DNA of 53,756 nucleotides from the NCBI GenBank assembly GCA_937944405.1, contig CALDYR010000050.1:1-53756 (forward strand), given 5' to 3'. Under the pieces are notes generated by a model, which worked only from the letters and a program-made list of their open reading frames with translations, ran no database searches and was not told the origin of the DNA. The position numbers and the translations under genes are program-made. Positions 9,409 through 18,470 of the stretch are shown piece after piece; the stretch's first letter is position 1; every line of letters starts with the position of its first letter. The stretch is from an uncultured Pirellulaceae bacterium (GTDB lineage Bacteria; Planctomycetota; Planctomycetia; Pirellulales; Pirellulaceae).

Positions 9409-10686
9409 ATGCAATCTTGGAGTCGTATTTCATCGTTTGTTTTCGTTTTTGTGGTGTCAGTTAGCCAGTGCCTTTCAGTTCATGGCCAAGCGTTAAGCAC
9501 GAAGGAAGTGGATTATTACACTAATAGAATCGGTCCCCTACGGAGGGTGGTGTCGCTTACCGGAGCTAACAGTGGGGCCGATTCGGATACGCTTAATCGA
9601 ATTATTCGCAACGTGTACCACGGCGGTGGTGGGATCATCACTGTAGGTGTTAGTACTAGTCAGAATATTGCTTACCTCCGCGAGGTGGACATGCGGAATA
9701 AAGTTCAACTGCGATTTAGGTCTAACGTGCGGCTGCGCCCCTATACCAATGGCCGTGGCGCGACTGCGAATATCACCATGATCAGGATGGGTACGATTGG
9801 GGGCCGTGTTCGAGACGTTGCCATTACCAGTGTGAACGAAAATAGCACAAGACGCAGTGATTGGTTTACCGTTCAGTTAAACGGTGGTAGCCGCGCTAGG
9901 CAGAAGTTCATCGATGTACAACGTGCGCGCAACTTCAAAATTTCCGGTATCAGGATTACCGACTCTAATACTGTCTTCTCCAATATCGAACTCAACCCGT
10001 CACCAAGTGTCAGACTTAGCCGCGCAGACGGCGACATTCCAACCGATGGAGTTATTAAAAATATCGTCTCAACCGATAATTACGTTGGATATGGAATAGT
10101 TCAAGCTCGTGCCGGTCGAAGGGTTTTGTTTCGAAACCTAGACGGCGAGGGCGGTGTCACGCTTCGTTTGGAGTCAGGAATATCAGGTCTTAGGAGCAAG
10201 GCGGCGACGATTGAGAATCTTGTCGGGCGTGACATCGTCATCCGTAATGGAGATGCGGCGGTCAACCTATCTCCTCACAGGATTGATCAAGGTCGAGTCG
10301 ACGTGAGAGCTATTTCTGCCTACAACTCGGGGTTTGCTGTCCAAATAGCTCCTGGTTTCCTCGACAGTAAGCCCAGCACGGTTAACAACATTGGCGTCTT
10401 TGACAGTAGATCAGTGATTGATAACATTCGCATTGTCAAAGGTGGTACAGGCGCGCAAATAAAAGAGAAGGATTTTGTTTTGTATCCATGCCAAGCCCAG
10501 AGAGCGATAAGGAACCGCTTCCGGACATCCACTGGCACTAGCGCACCTGGGCGGTCAATCGCGACTGTTCGAGGCGATGCAAATTATGCCATTGAATTAA
10601 CGCTTCCTCCAAACCGGCTTGTAACCGGCACGGTGCACGGAAATGAAGAAGTGTCAGTACTTAATGACTCATTCACGTGCCGCTAA
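9409..10686 (+). CDS. Iota-carrageenase-like (GH82) secreted parallel beta-helix protein
   Basis: This 425-residue exported protein resembles family GH82 iota-carrageenases, which cut beta-1,4 bonds of the sulfated red-algal galactan iota-carrageenan. A signal peptide ends near residue 26 (SVHGQA). From memory of the Alteromonas enzyme CgiA, the segments NFKISG..ITD..TVF, GYGIVQ, VLFRNL..EGG..LR.E and AV...PH..Q.G.V.V align in order. The residues I recall as Gln222, Glu245 and His281 there correspond to Q232, E255 and H290 here, with identical Q-to-E spacing (23). The catalytic base Asp247 corresponds to G257. The protein is shorter than CgiA, lacking much of the C-terminal part. The start has AGAGG eight bases upstream. 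Flanking insertion-sequence relics suggest acquisition by transfer. It could be a divergent GH82 with another substrate or an inactive binding protein. Confidence 0.72.
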   Translation: MQSWSRISSFVFVFVVSVSQCLSVHGQALSTKEVDYYTNRIGPLRRVVSLTGANSGADSDTLNRIIRNVYHGGGGIITVGVSTSQNIAYLREVDMRNKVQLRFRSNVRLRPYTNGRGATANITMIRMGTIGGRVRDVAITSVNENSTRRSDWFTVQLNGGSRARQKFIDVQRARNFKISGIRITDSNTVFSNIELNPSPSVRLSRADGDIPTDGVIKNIVSTDNYVGYGIVQARAGRRVLFRNLDGEGGVTLRLESGISGLRSKAATIENLVGRDIVIRNGDAAVNLSPHRIDQGRVDVRAISAYNSGFAVQIAPGFLDSKPSTVNNIGVFDSRSVIDNIRIVKGGTGAQIKEKDFVLYPCQAQRAIRNRFRTSTGTSAPGRSIATVRGDANYAIELTLPPNRLVTGTVHGNEEVSVLNDSFTCR

Positions 10687-11176
10687 TTGCCTAAATGTTA
10701 CTTGATCCGGCATGTCTTGGTTCACTGGTAATTGGGATTTTGGCAAGACCTGTCTCTGATTGAAGTGCCAACGAATTTTTAGTTTTCTCGTTTGGCGACG
10801 GAAGGTTTTTCGCATTACGGAATGTGTCAACGATAGTGAGACAACTTTTTTTGTAGCTTAGCCTCTTGCCGCTTCCATAACGATGGCCAATACCGGTGCG
10901 CTCGGGATGTTGTCTGGCATGACTCGGGGGTTCAAAGGTGTTTGATCCGGTAGTTTACTCCCGTCTGGTGAAACAGAAGTTGGTTCTGCGGGGACGCAAC
11001 CATCCGAGGGAGGCCAGATCAAGGGTGCGTCAAAGGCGTGTCATGAGCAGCCCCGGGGCAATTGTCCTTCGGGGCTGCTCTTTTATCTTCCTTCACGCGC
11101 TGCGGAGGATAAATCGACTTACCCCAAGAGGTCTGGCGTGTGTTTGAGCACTGCTTCTTGAAACGACTTAAACTGA
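10687..11176. other. Gene-free stretch between GH82-like gene and IS21 relic
   Basis: Almost 500 bases with no supported gene. The one clear structure is the terminator-like hairpin at 11045-11084, listed separately. Confidence 0.5.
11045..11084 (+). terminator. Intrinsic-terminator-like hairpin
   Basis: GAGCAGCCCC (11045-11054) pairs perfectly with GGGGCTGCTC (11071-11080) and TTTT follows. It is a strong 10-bp stem with a T-run, but it lies 360 bases past the GH82-like stop codon and no gene ends close to it, so it may have come in with mobile DNA. Confidence 0.55.
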
Positions 11177-11276
11177 TGTCATTTTGCGCCTGAAACAGTA
11201 CCACCTGTTTGCGCCCCAAACGGTACCACTTCCTTCAATCTTCACGTGTTTTAGGGAACTGGTACTGTTTGAATTT
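11177..11276. mobile_element. IS21-type terminus with multiple end repeats
   Basis: The stretch starts with TGTCATTTTGCGCC and carries two direct repeats of the form TGCGCC..AAAC.GTACCAC (11186-11205 and 11210-11229) plus an inverted GGTACTGTTT at 11264-11273. Such repeated subterminal motifs are typical of IS21-family ends. The adjoining istA fragment supports the assignment. Confidence 0.65.
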
Positions 11277-11285
11277 TTCTTGGAT

Positions 11286-11700
11286 TTATCCTTGAATAAT
11301 TTGGTGAACAAACTCTTCATACTCACTGACCGGTCGGATGATCGGATGCGAGTCCATGAACTCCATGGTTTCCTAACGCGCTTCCTTGTCGGACTCAAGG
11401 AACTTTTTGAGAACGCGGTAATTGAGCGTGTTGCTGCGTTATGCTTTGTCGCAAGCGGACTCGAACGCAGCGGCCTCGTATTTTTTGCAAAGGCTCAACA
11501 AGCCTTGCAGAACACGGCAAAATTCAATGCCGCGACTGGCCACAACGGCTTCCGCCCCGCGCGTCGCCGCTGGCCCGATTCGCCTTGTTTTTTCGAGGGA
11601 AATACTCGATTCCTTTCTCGACCGAGCTGATCTTGTGGGAATGAATATGAGCCCCGGCGGTGCTGAACTTTCCGGGGTCTTGAATACGGCCAACTCGCAC
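11286..11700 (-). pseudogene. istA (IS21-family transposase) C-terminal remnant
   Basis: On the minus strand the frame ending at 11286 reads RGIEFCRVLQGLLSLCKKYE...ACDKA, a stop, NTLNYRVLKKFLESDKEAR, a stop, then ETMEFMDSHPIIRPVSEYEEFVHQIIQG. This is the C-terminal region of an IstA transposase with two in-frame nonsense codons (at 11439-11441 and 11373-11375). Upstream similarity is weaker and probably frameshifted. The istB ATPase gene that normally follows istA is absent: the element's end begins only about ten bases after the istA stop. The gene is dead. Confidence 0.7.
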
Positions 11701-11808
11701 TTTGGGCTGTCTGGACTGACTGTGTGGTGTTGCGCATGATCGGGTTTGGAGGGGATGATTGGTGACTTGTGCGACTTGCAGCCCGTCACCCCCGGCAACG
11801 TAATTACC

Positions 11809-12985
11809 ATGGCAGAAATTCAATTCGATAACGTCGATTCTATCCTTTCGCAGTTCAGTGAACTCACCGATCCACGGTCCCATGTCGACCGGATTCATGT
11901 CTTTGGTGACCGTGATTGTCATCTGCATCATGGCGGTCATTGCTGGGGCCGATGGACCGCAAGCAATTGGTAACTGGGCAGCGCACAACGAGGCATGGTT
12001 GAGGAAGCATTTGAAGTTGCCGGGCGGCATCCCTTCGCACGACACGCTGGGGCGTTTGCTTGTGGCTTTCAGGCCGGTCGCTTTTCAGAAGTGCTTTGAA
12101 GCGTGGGTTGCGTCTATCACCTTATCGGATGAGGGCACCGACTTGAATCAAATTGCGATTAACGGAAAAGTGCTACGGCGCAAACTGACACAGCCATGAT
12201 CGGCGTCTCGGGCGCGGTCCGCTGTGGTTGGTGAGTGCTTGGGAAGTGGATCGCTCGGTCAGCTTGGGGCAACTGGCCACGGATGAACAGTCTAACGAAG
12301 TTACCGCGCTCCCCAAGCTTTAGATAATCTCGAACTCAAAGGAACAGTCGTCAAGATCGACGCCGCGGGATGCCAACGCGCGATTGCCAAAAAGATTGTT
12401 GGCGGCAAAGGTCAGTATGTTTTGTCGCTCAAAGGAAACCAGGGCAAGCTGCATGAGGGCGTGTCCAATTACATCCCCTCCAATTACATCACCGAGCAGA
12501 TGGAAAACGACTTTGCGGATATCCCGGCGCGGTGCCATGTCGAGCCACTTAAAGGTCACCGGCGAGAGGACAAAATCACCTACTATCAGATGCCAGTTCC
12601 AAAGGATCTTGTCAACTTAGAAAAATGGGCAGGCTTGCGGACGATCGGTGTCGCGATCGGTCAAAGGTCAAGCAGCTCAAAATCGTCCACCGAAGTTCGA
12701 TTCTATATCGCTTCGATTCCCATGGGTATGAAACGTTGCGCTCGTTACGTCCGTGGTCATTGGGCGATAGAAAATACGCTTCATTGGTGTTTGGCTATTA
12801 CGTTTCACGAAGACGAGAATCGGGTGCGTGACCGAACGACCGCGAGCAACTTAGCGTGGCTCAAACGCTTCGCGCTGATCATGCTGGAGCAGCAGCATGA
12901 TCAGCACAGCATCGCCATGCGACGTCGAGTCGTTGGGTGGAACACAGACTACCTAGCAAAAGCACTAGGCGTTGCAACGATATAG
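11809..12985 (+). pseudogene. ISAs1-family transposase, frameshifted
   Basis: A nearly full-length ISAs1 (H-repeat-associated) transposase is spread over three frames. It begins with the ATG at 11809 (FSELTDPRSH), shifts frame near 11910, continues with GADGPQAIGNWAAHNEAWLRKHLKLPGGIPSHDTLGR and INGKVLRR to about 12195, passes LVSAWEVDRSVSLGQLATDEQSNEVTALP in another frame, then VVKIDAAGCQRAIAKKIV...YVLSLKGNQ and finally RYVRGHWAIENTLHW..ITFHEDENRVRDRTTASNLAWLKRFAL. All DDE landmarks are present but at least two frameshifts make it non-functional in this form. Confidence 0.85.
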
Positions 12986-13002
12986 CATGCGTTTGCCGTG
13001 GC

Positions 13003-13178
13003 TGCTTTCGCCACCGCGTAACCAACGAAACTGCCGAGGGATTCAACAGCAGAATTCAAACGATCAATTCTGCTGCACGAGGATTCAGGAGCTTCAAAAA
13101 CTACAGGCTGCGAATTCTCTTTTACTGCGGGAAGCTCGATCTCATGCCAAAACGCCCCACTAAATTCCCGGAAGAACC
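13003..13178 (+). mobile_element. ISL3-family transposase C-terminal remnant with right end
   Basis: The frame HRVTNETAEGFNSRIQ.. NSAARGFRSFKNYRLRILFYCGKLDL is the conserved C-terminal block of ISL3 (IS204/IS1001-like) transposases. It abuts the ISAs1 relic within 20 bases. At 13154-13178 the sequence CCCACTAAATTCCCGGAAGAACC follows, which matches, inverted, the end sequence seen at 31301-31323, so it is probably the right terminal repeat of the element. Only about 55 codons of the transposase survive. Confidence 0.75.
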
Positions 13179-13432
13179 CAAAATAAAGCAAAGTTTTGAC
13201 GGTAAACCCTGAAAAGACAACGTAGGTTTCCGTAATCGCGTGAAGGCAACTTCGCGAGTTTTACCCTTTCCAAGTCGTTTTACGAAAGATGATTGAACTG
13301 CAGGGCCAGTAGTTCAGCAGCTTCTTGCAGACGTGTAAGTCGTAATACCTCTTGGTATGGAAAGTTCATTTAAGGAAAAAAACAAATTCAAAAACACAAC
13401 ATTCCCTTACTAATATCTTAAGGATTATTCGA

Positions 13433-16400
13433 GTGACTCCCTCCAAAACAACACATTTACACCGCGACAGCAGCATAGGCTGTCATCAAGGTGCCCGCCA
13501 CATCAATAACAATTCGTTTAATCGAACCCTGCGTTCATCAGTTTGGATGACTGTAACCTTGCTCGCTGTTTGCGCTTCTTCGCTGTTACAGCGCGTTGAC
13601 GCGGCGACCGTGCCGGTCACTGGTTTGACATCATCGACTGCCGATGGAGACTGGAATGACCCCTCGATTTGGGACAACGGCGTTCCCGACTCAAACCTGC
13701 GAGTCATTGTCAGCGAAGGCACGACCGTCAATCTAGGCGGGATTGACCACGTTGCCGGAGAACTGATCGTTCACGGCACGCTAAACGTGCCTGAAGGGGT
13801 TGCCGATACCGCATTGGTTCGAACCCATAGAGTTCGGGCCCGCCGCAGCGGCGTTGCAATTAGTGATTCGGCCTCCGGGGCCGGTTACCTAATGCACTCT
13901 AAACAAAACGTGCAAAGGCGCTTTGGAATCGCCCGCAACACCAACTCAAACGTAGTCGCAGTAAGGTACAGCGGGCTTAGTTGGCAATTCAATAACAATT
14001 CTGATTGGGTCGATTTCACTGCAAGGAAAACTGATCGTTTGATTGCCACCGTTGACTTTGACTCTGGTACGGTAAGCTCGATGTCGGGGCAGTTTGGTAT
14101 AACGCAGGGAATTCCTCGCGGATACTTGTTTGGAAATTTGAGTTTTGAGGCTAATAAATTTGGCAACAGGGTTAGTGCGGGAGATGTATGGGTTGACGGA
14201 GATATGTTCGTCTCAGCAACCCGACGAGCGTTGGAAAAGCGTGTCATTGAAAATCTGGGTGATGGGGTAAGACTCGAAGGCGGGAAATCTGGCGTTGGGT
14301 TCTTACTGCACTCGATCGAAACGTTGCAAAGCCGATTGGGTATGTCCGATGAAGTAAACTCCAACGTGGTAGCAGTCCGTTTCGTTGAAGGTCGGTGGCA
14401 GCACTGCGGTAACGGCGGATGGCAAAGCTTCAAAAGAACCGCCACTGATCGACTGGTTGCGGCGGTTGATTTTTCCAATTCCAGAATCACGTCTTTGTGT
14501 GGCAGCACCGGCGTAGTCAATGATATTCAGGCGGGATTTGTAGGCGGCGGCCTCAGTTTCAGATCCGAACCTGGCAGCATAAACGTGCAAGTCTTTGGCG
14601 ATACATTTGTGGCCGGGCGTCACTTGCGCCGTGCTGAATTCGGGTGGGCGGTCGACAAAACGCTGACAGCGCGATTTATTCATGTCAACGGAGAGGGAAT
14701 TTTCAGCATCGGTTCCGATCAACATCGATACGATGACGGAACCTTTACCCTTACGCTAACTGGAGTAGAGTCCGAAGCGAACCACACCATTCCGATGGCC
14801 AATGGAAAGACATTTGAGATTGAACATTACGATGGTTTCATCGTCGCTGAAAAAGGTGGACGATTACAGTTTTTCGGGGAACATCGTTTAAGCTTCACAA
14901 AGTTGGCGGCAACAGCACCTGCAGGCAGTTCGTCGATCCGAGTGGCTAATGTGATCGAACGAAACTTTGACGGCGTCACCTCAGCGTTCTCAGACGGCCA
15001 AATGGTATTTAAAGTCGGTGACGAAATCGTCATCGCCAGTAGCAGCCGTGACTACCACGAAGAGGACGTGCGAACAGTCGTTGCAGTTACAGAAAATGAC
15101 GGAACGACCGAGCTGGAACTGGACTTTCCACTTTCAAACTTTCACTACGGAGAAATCGAGTCCTATGGCAATGCTGCGGCCCCCGGCACTCGCCCACGGG
15201 AAGAACCGATTGAAATCGATCTTCGTGCCGAAGTCGCCCTGTTAAGCCGCAACGTGGTCATCAAAGGATTAGATTCGCAAGATACTGACATCGAATTCGG
15301 TGACCGACGCTTGCTCGAAACAGCGACTGAAGGTAATCGCGAAGTCACCACCAATGGCATCGGTGGCCACATCATTATTTTCGGAAGTGCCAGACAAACA
15401 GGGATCGATGGCGTTCAGTTTGACCTGATGGGACAGGCTGGACGATCGGGGCGGTACCCGGTCCACTGGTACCACGGTGGTGATAAAGAAGGCGACTTCC
15501 TTATTAACTGCAGTGTCACCAATTCGCACAACCGTGGCGTTGTTGTACACGGAACCGACAATCTCCTCATTCAAGGCGTCGCGCTCCACGACATCCATGG
15601 TCACGGATTTTTCACTCAAAGTGGCGTCGAGGTAGGGAATCGTTTCTACAACAATATCGCTTTAGGGATTCACCGCGTCGGTACATCTCGAGATCGGGAC
15701 GATCCATTCATCGTTGACGTGCACGACTGGACCGTGAATCAAAATCGTCAATTTGGTTCTTCTTCAGCATTCTGGATTACCAGTGCAGACAACATCTATG
15801 TTGGTAACGTCGCCGCGGGTGCCGAGGGTTCAGGGTACTGGTTTGCTCCCGTGGCCGAAGCCGAACGCGCTCCGAGCCCCGAAGAATTCGCCAAGGGGCC
15901 ACCCGAGTTGCACGAAATCTACGGGCGGGACCCACTGGCCCTTACCATCGATCTTTTCGAGTACAACACAGTACATTCGGCTGAGACCGGATTGGTGTTT
16001 AGGGAAATCGTACAGACTGGATTCCGAGGTCCCAACGATATTGCCGATCGCCTCTTTAGCGGTGATGAATCAGTGCTTGGGGATGTCGGTGAGATCAAAG
16101 ATTTGACGATATACAAAACCGATACTGGTGTCTATTCACGAATTGATGAAGCAATTTTTAACTACACAAACATTCGTGCTGCCGACAACCAAGTTTCATT
16201 CTGGGATACTTGCCCCACAAACATTACCAATGGTCTGTTTGTAGGTCATTCTTTGGGAAATAGCCAATTTCTACACCGTCAAAATCCCGTCGCGTTTTTT
16301 AGGTACTTCGACCAGATGGACCTTAGAGGCCTTCACTTCGCCAACTTTGGTGTACCTCAATACGGGGTGATTCCACAGATCTTCCGAAACGGCGGCTTCC

Positions 16401-17167
16401 AAAATCAAATGGGAAGCACCATTACGGGAACTTCATTTGAAGATGAAGCGTCAGCAGAGAGTGTTCGATTTATTGAAGGCGGACCGGTTGCTGTTCCTTC
16501 GACCCGTCCCCTGCTTGATCTTGACGGCAGCTTGACAGAACACGTCGGTGGTGGAGCGGGATACAGTCTGCTGCGAAAACACGATTTTTGGTTCGACGGT
16601 CTAAACGGCGATAGAGTGATTGCTCCGCAAGGCGATGCCAATCAAGCGTCATTAACCCGGAAACAGTTCGCCAGCTTCCACTTGACGACACGGGGGGAAG
16701 GCGGCGGCGGTCCCAATGTTCGATTACGAATCACCTCACCTGCGGGGAATGCTTATGAGTTCGGCGGAGTTCGAGGCGATGAAGCGACGAATTCTGTAGG
16801 GAGATCACCATTTGTTGATGATCCACGATCCATCACGATCATTGGCGACGAATACACGATTGAACCCGTGCGTCCTTACGACCTGGGGACAAACACTTTT
16901 CGATTCGCGTACTTTGACTGGAGTTCGCCTGAAAACTCAGTTTCTAACGTCTTCCGTCTTGTTGACGCGGCGAATGAAATGACGCCAACTTACAGCCAAA
17001 CCGGCCAAGAATTGCCAAGCGTAAACAGTCTTCCCAGACTCAGAGCTGCCACGGAAAATACATTTTTCCGCGATAGCAACGGAGATTTATATTTGAAACT
17101 GTTTAATGCAACGGCAAACACTCCGGGCGCGATCGATCGCGATATCTTCAAGATGGTTCCTTTTTAA
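13433..17167 (+). CDS. Giant secreted G8-domain / parallel beta-helix (CEMIP-like) protein
   Basis: This 1,244-residue exported protein has a G8 domain followed by a long right-handed beta-helix, the architecture of CEMIP/TMEM2 hyaluronan-degrading proteins; a polysaccharide role is inferred. I choose GTG 13433 because AAGGA precedes it by eight bases; TTG 13352 would add 27 residues. A signal peptide lies at about residues 34-58 after a polar lead. The first half of G8 (W.DPSIWDNGVPDS...VSEGTTVNL) is at about 70-121 and its second half (LTARFIHVNGEGIFSIG) at about 402-443. Between them sits an insert with two copies of a ~120-residue module, each with HS...QSRLG/QRRFG, SNVVAVR, W, TDRL.A.VDF and a GDVWVDGDMFV-type end. 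The helix contains GI.GHIIIFGSA, VHWYHGGD and H.RGVVVHGTDNLLIQ..A..IHGHGFF. IS relics flank it on both sides. Confidence 0.8.
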   Translation: MTPSKTTHLHRDSSIGCHQGARHINNNSFNRTLRSSVWMTVTLLAVCASSLLQRVDAATVPVTGLTSSTADGDWNDPSIWDNGVPDSNLRVIVSEGTTVNLGGIDHVAGELIVHGTLNVPEGVADTALVRTHRVRARRSGVAISDSASGAGYLMHSKQNVQRRFGIARNTNSNVVAVRYSGLSWQFNNNSDWVDFTARKTDRLIATVDFDSGTVSSMSGQFGITQGIPRGYLFGNLSFEANKFGNRVSAGDVWVDGDMFVSATRRALEKRVIENLGDGVRLEGGKSGVGFLLHSIETLQSRLGMSDEVNSNVVAVRFVEGRWQHCGNGGWQSFKRTATDRLVAAVDFSNSRITSLCGSTGVVNDIQAGFVGGGLSFRSEPGSINVQVFGDTFVAGRHLRRAEFGWAVDKTLTARFIHVNGEGIFSIGSDQHRYDDGTFTLTLTGVESEANHTIPMANGKTFEIEHYDGFIVAEKGGRLQFFGEHRLSFTKLAATAPAGSSSIRVANVIERNFDGVTSAFSDGQMVFKVGDEIVIASSSRDYHEEDVRTVVAVTENDGTTELELDFPLSNFHYGEIESYGNAAAPGTRPREEPIEIDLRAEVALLSRNVVIKGLDSQDTDIEFGDRRLLETATEGNREVTTNGIGGHIIIFGSARQTGIDGVQFDLMGQAGRSGRYPVHWYHGGDKEGDFLINCSVTNSHNRGVVVHGTDNLLIQGVALHDIHGHGFFTQSGVEVGNRFYNNIALGIHRVGTSRDRDDPFIVDVHDWTVNQNRQFGSSSAFWITSADNIYVGNVAAGAEGSGYWFAPVAEAERAPSPEEFAKGPPELHEIYGRDPLALTIDLFEYNTVHSAETGLVFREIVQTGFRGPNDIADRLFSGDESVLGDVGEIKDLTIYKTDTGVYSRIDEAIFNYTNIRAADNQVSFWDTCPTNITNGLFVGHSLGNSQFLHRQNPVAFFRYFDQMDLRGLHFANFGVPQYGVIPQIFRNGGFQNQMGSTITGTSFEDEASAESVRFIEGGPVAVPSTRPLLDLDGSLTEHVGGGAGYSLLRKHDFWFDGLNGDRVIAPQGDANQASLTRKQFASFHLTTRGEGGGGPNVRLRITSPAGNAYEFGGVRGDEATNSVGRSPFVDDPRSITIIGDEYTIEPVRPYDLGTNTFRFAYFDWSSPENSVSNVFRLVDAANEMTPTYSQTGQELPSVNSLPRLRAATENTFFRDSNGDLYLKLFNATANTPGAIDRDIFKMVPF

Positions 17168-17514
17168 TCGTGAACCGATAAGAGATGCGAAGCCGTCGGG
17201 GCTTCCGTTGTCAGCCTGTCAAACGCAGGCAGACGGCACTGCACCGGCGGCGTTTTATTCGTTTCTGAAATACCAAATCGAACCTAAGTTTGTCATTCGC
17301 AGTTATGCAGCGAGAGTAATCAGGTATTGCCAGAGGTTTGAGTATTTTATGAAACGCCCTTGAAATGGCGGGTGTTGATAAATGTTTTGTCCGGAAATCC
17401 GTTAAAGAGTCGGTCCTCAACGCGGCCGCTATCTCGGCGAAAGAAGCATGCTCTTTCCCGCGCCATTTGCGAAGTGAGGGCGCGGGTTTTTTGCGAATGC
17501 ATTCGTGCCGCAAG
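17168..17514. other. Gene-free stretch after the G8 gene
   Basis: About 350 bases with no supported gene. GAAGCC-GTCGG-GGCTTC near 17187-17203 forms a small hairpin about 20 bases past the G8 stop codon but lacks a T-run, so it is at best a weak terminator. Confidence 0.4.
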
Positions 17515-18300
17515 ACGATCAGCGCGTGAATTGGAAGCTCCGTTGGAACTGTGCGACGAACTGCTTTCGTTTTTCGATTCTCTGCTTGTGCGGTGGAGCC
17601 GGAGCATGGATTGGCGCGTTGGTTCCGATCCTGCCAGTGATTGCAATCTCTGGCGGTATCTTGCTGAGCATCGAAGCCGATGTGAACGCGGAATCGCCAA
17701 GAAAATACAAGGCTTGCTCGCGATCATGGGCCTGAACAAGCTTAAGCATTTCGAGCATCAATTCGGGCTTGGTACGACTGACACGATTCCATTTCTGGCA
17801 GGCTTTCTTGTTGCGATACAACCGCGCCAGAATTGGCAAGGCAAAATATCGTCCCGGATTTCGCGCGCTTTCAATGACCACGCAAAGCACAACCCAACAA
17901 TGCCCCCAGCGAACGACCGCGAATCCGCGACTCGATGGCTCGATAGAAGTGGGGCGCGATGCATACCGGCTCCGAACATTTCCAAGCCGTGCCGACTCAG
18001 CAGCGTGTCATCTCCAGCCCAAAAAAAACGTCTCTTGTGGCAGCAGCTTCCGAATCAGATCGTAAGCCGACAGTAAACGGCCAGTCCAATAACGTCGATT
18101 GACCAAACGGCTGTCGCGAAGATTCGATGAAACGCCGAGTGATGGCGCTCAACACTGCCAACACGTAGCATGCCCATGATGGTTCGCCGCGGAACGCATA
18201 CCCAACCGGTCATCAGTTCCATCAAGCTTGCATAAGTCGGCGCCGTCATCGCCGCTGAAAAGGCATGAAGCATTGGCAAAAATGGCTACAGATTTTTCAT
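17515..18300 (-). pseudogene. DDE_5 / IS701-like transposase, multiply broken
   Basis: The minus strand reads MKNL, a TAG stop, then FLPMLHAFSAAMTAPTYASLMELMTGW...RRTIMGMLRVGS.ERHHSAFHRIFATAVWS, a stop at 18055, then in other frames WAGDDTLL and GMHRAPLLSSHR, and finally NPGRYFALPILARLYRNKKACQKW and the LHFLGDSAFT-type block (ALYFLGDSAFTSASML). These are the landmarks of DDE-superfamily endonuclease transposases of the IS701/DDE_5 type, including the GDDT catalytic Asp region. At least two frameshifts and one or more nonsense codons make it a pseudogene, and its C-terminus is lost. Confidence 0.75.
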
Positions 18301-18470
18301 GGTCGTCGCCTTTCTGGTGAAGCGTTTTATTATCATTAACCTTTGTCGAAGAGACGCGGCCATCTTCTTTGATAGCAAACCGACGCTAACCGGTGAACGT
18401 TTCTGCGAAAGACGAACTAAGTACCGGGATGAACCATCGATGTTGAGTCTGTTGGCGCCGTCGATCGAAT

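Noticed and set aside
11184-11630. 148-codon + strand frame in the IS21 region
   Set aside because: It is the reverse of the istA remnant, which has clear family blocks on the minus strand.
13352-13432. TTG 13352 as start of the G8 protein
   Set aside because: GTG 13433 has AAGGA at ideal distance; the 27 extra codons are polar with no Shine-Dalgarno before them. Kept as an alternative only.
13817-13827. GGTTCGAACCC as a tRNA T-arm
   Set aside because: It lies inside the G8 coding sequence and no acceptor, D or anticodon arms surround it.
17360-18076. 238-codon + strand frame
   Set aside because: It is antisense to the DDE_5 transposase relic.
1-18300. Active composite transposon carrying the glycan genes
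   Set aside because: Every transposase is truncated or frameshifted and no matching pair of intact ends was found around the cargo genes.
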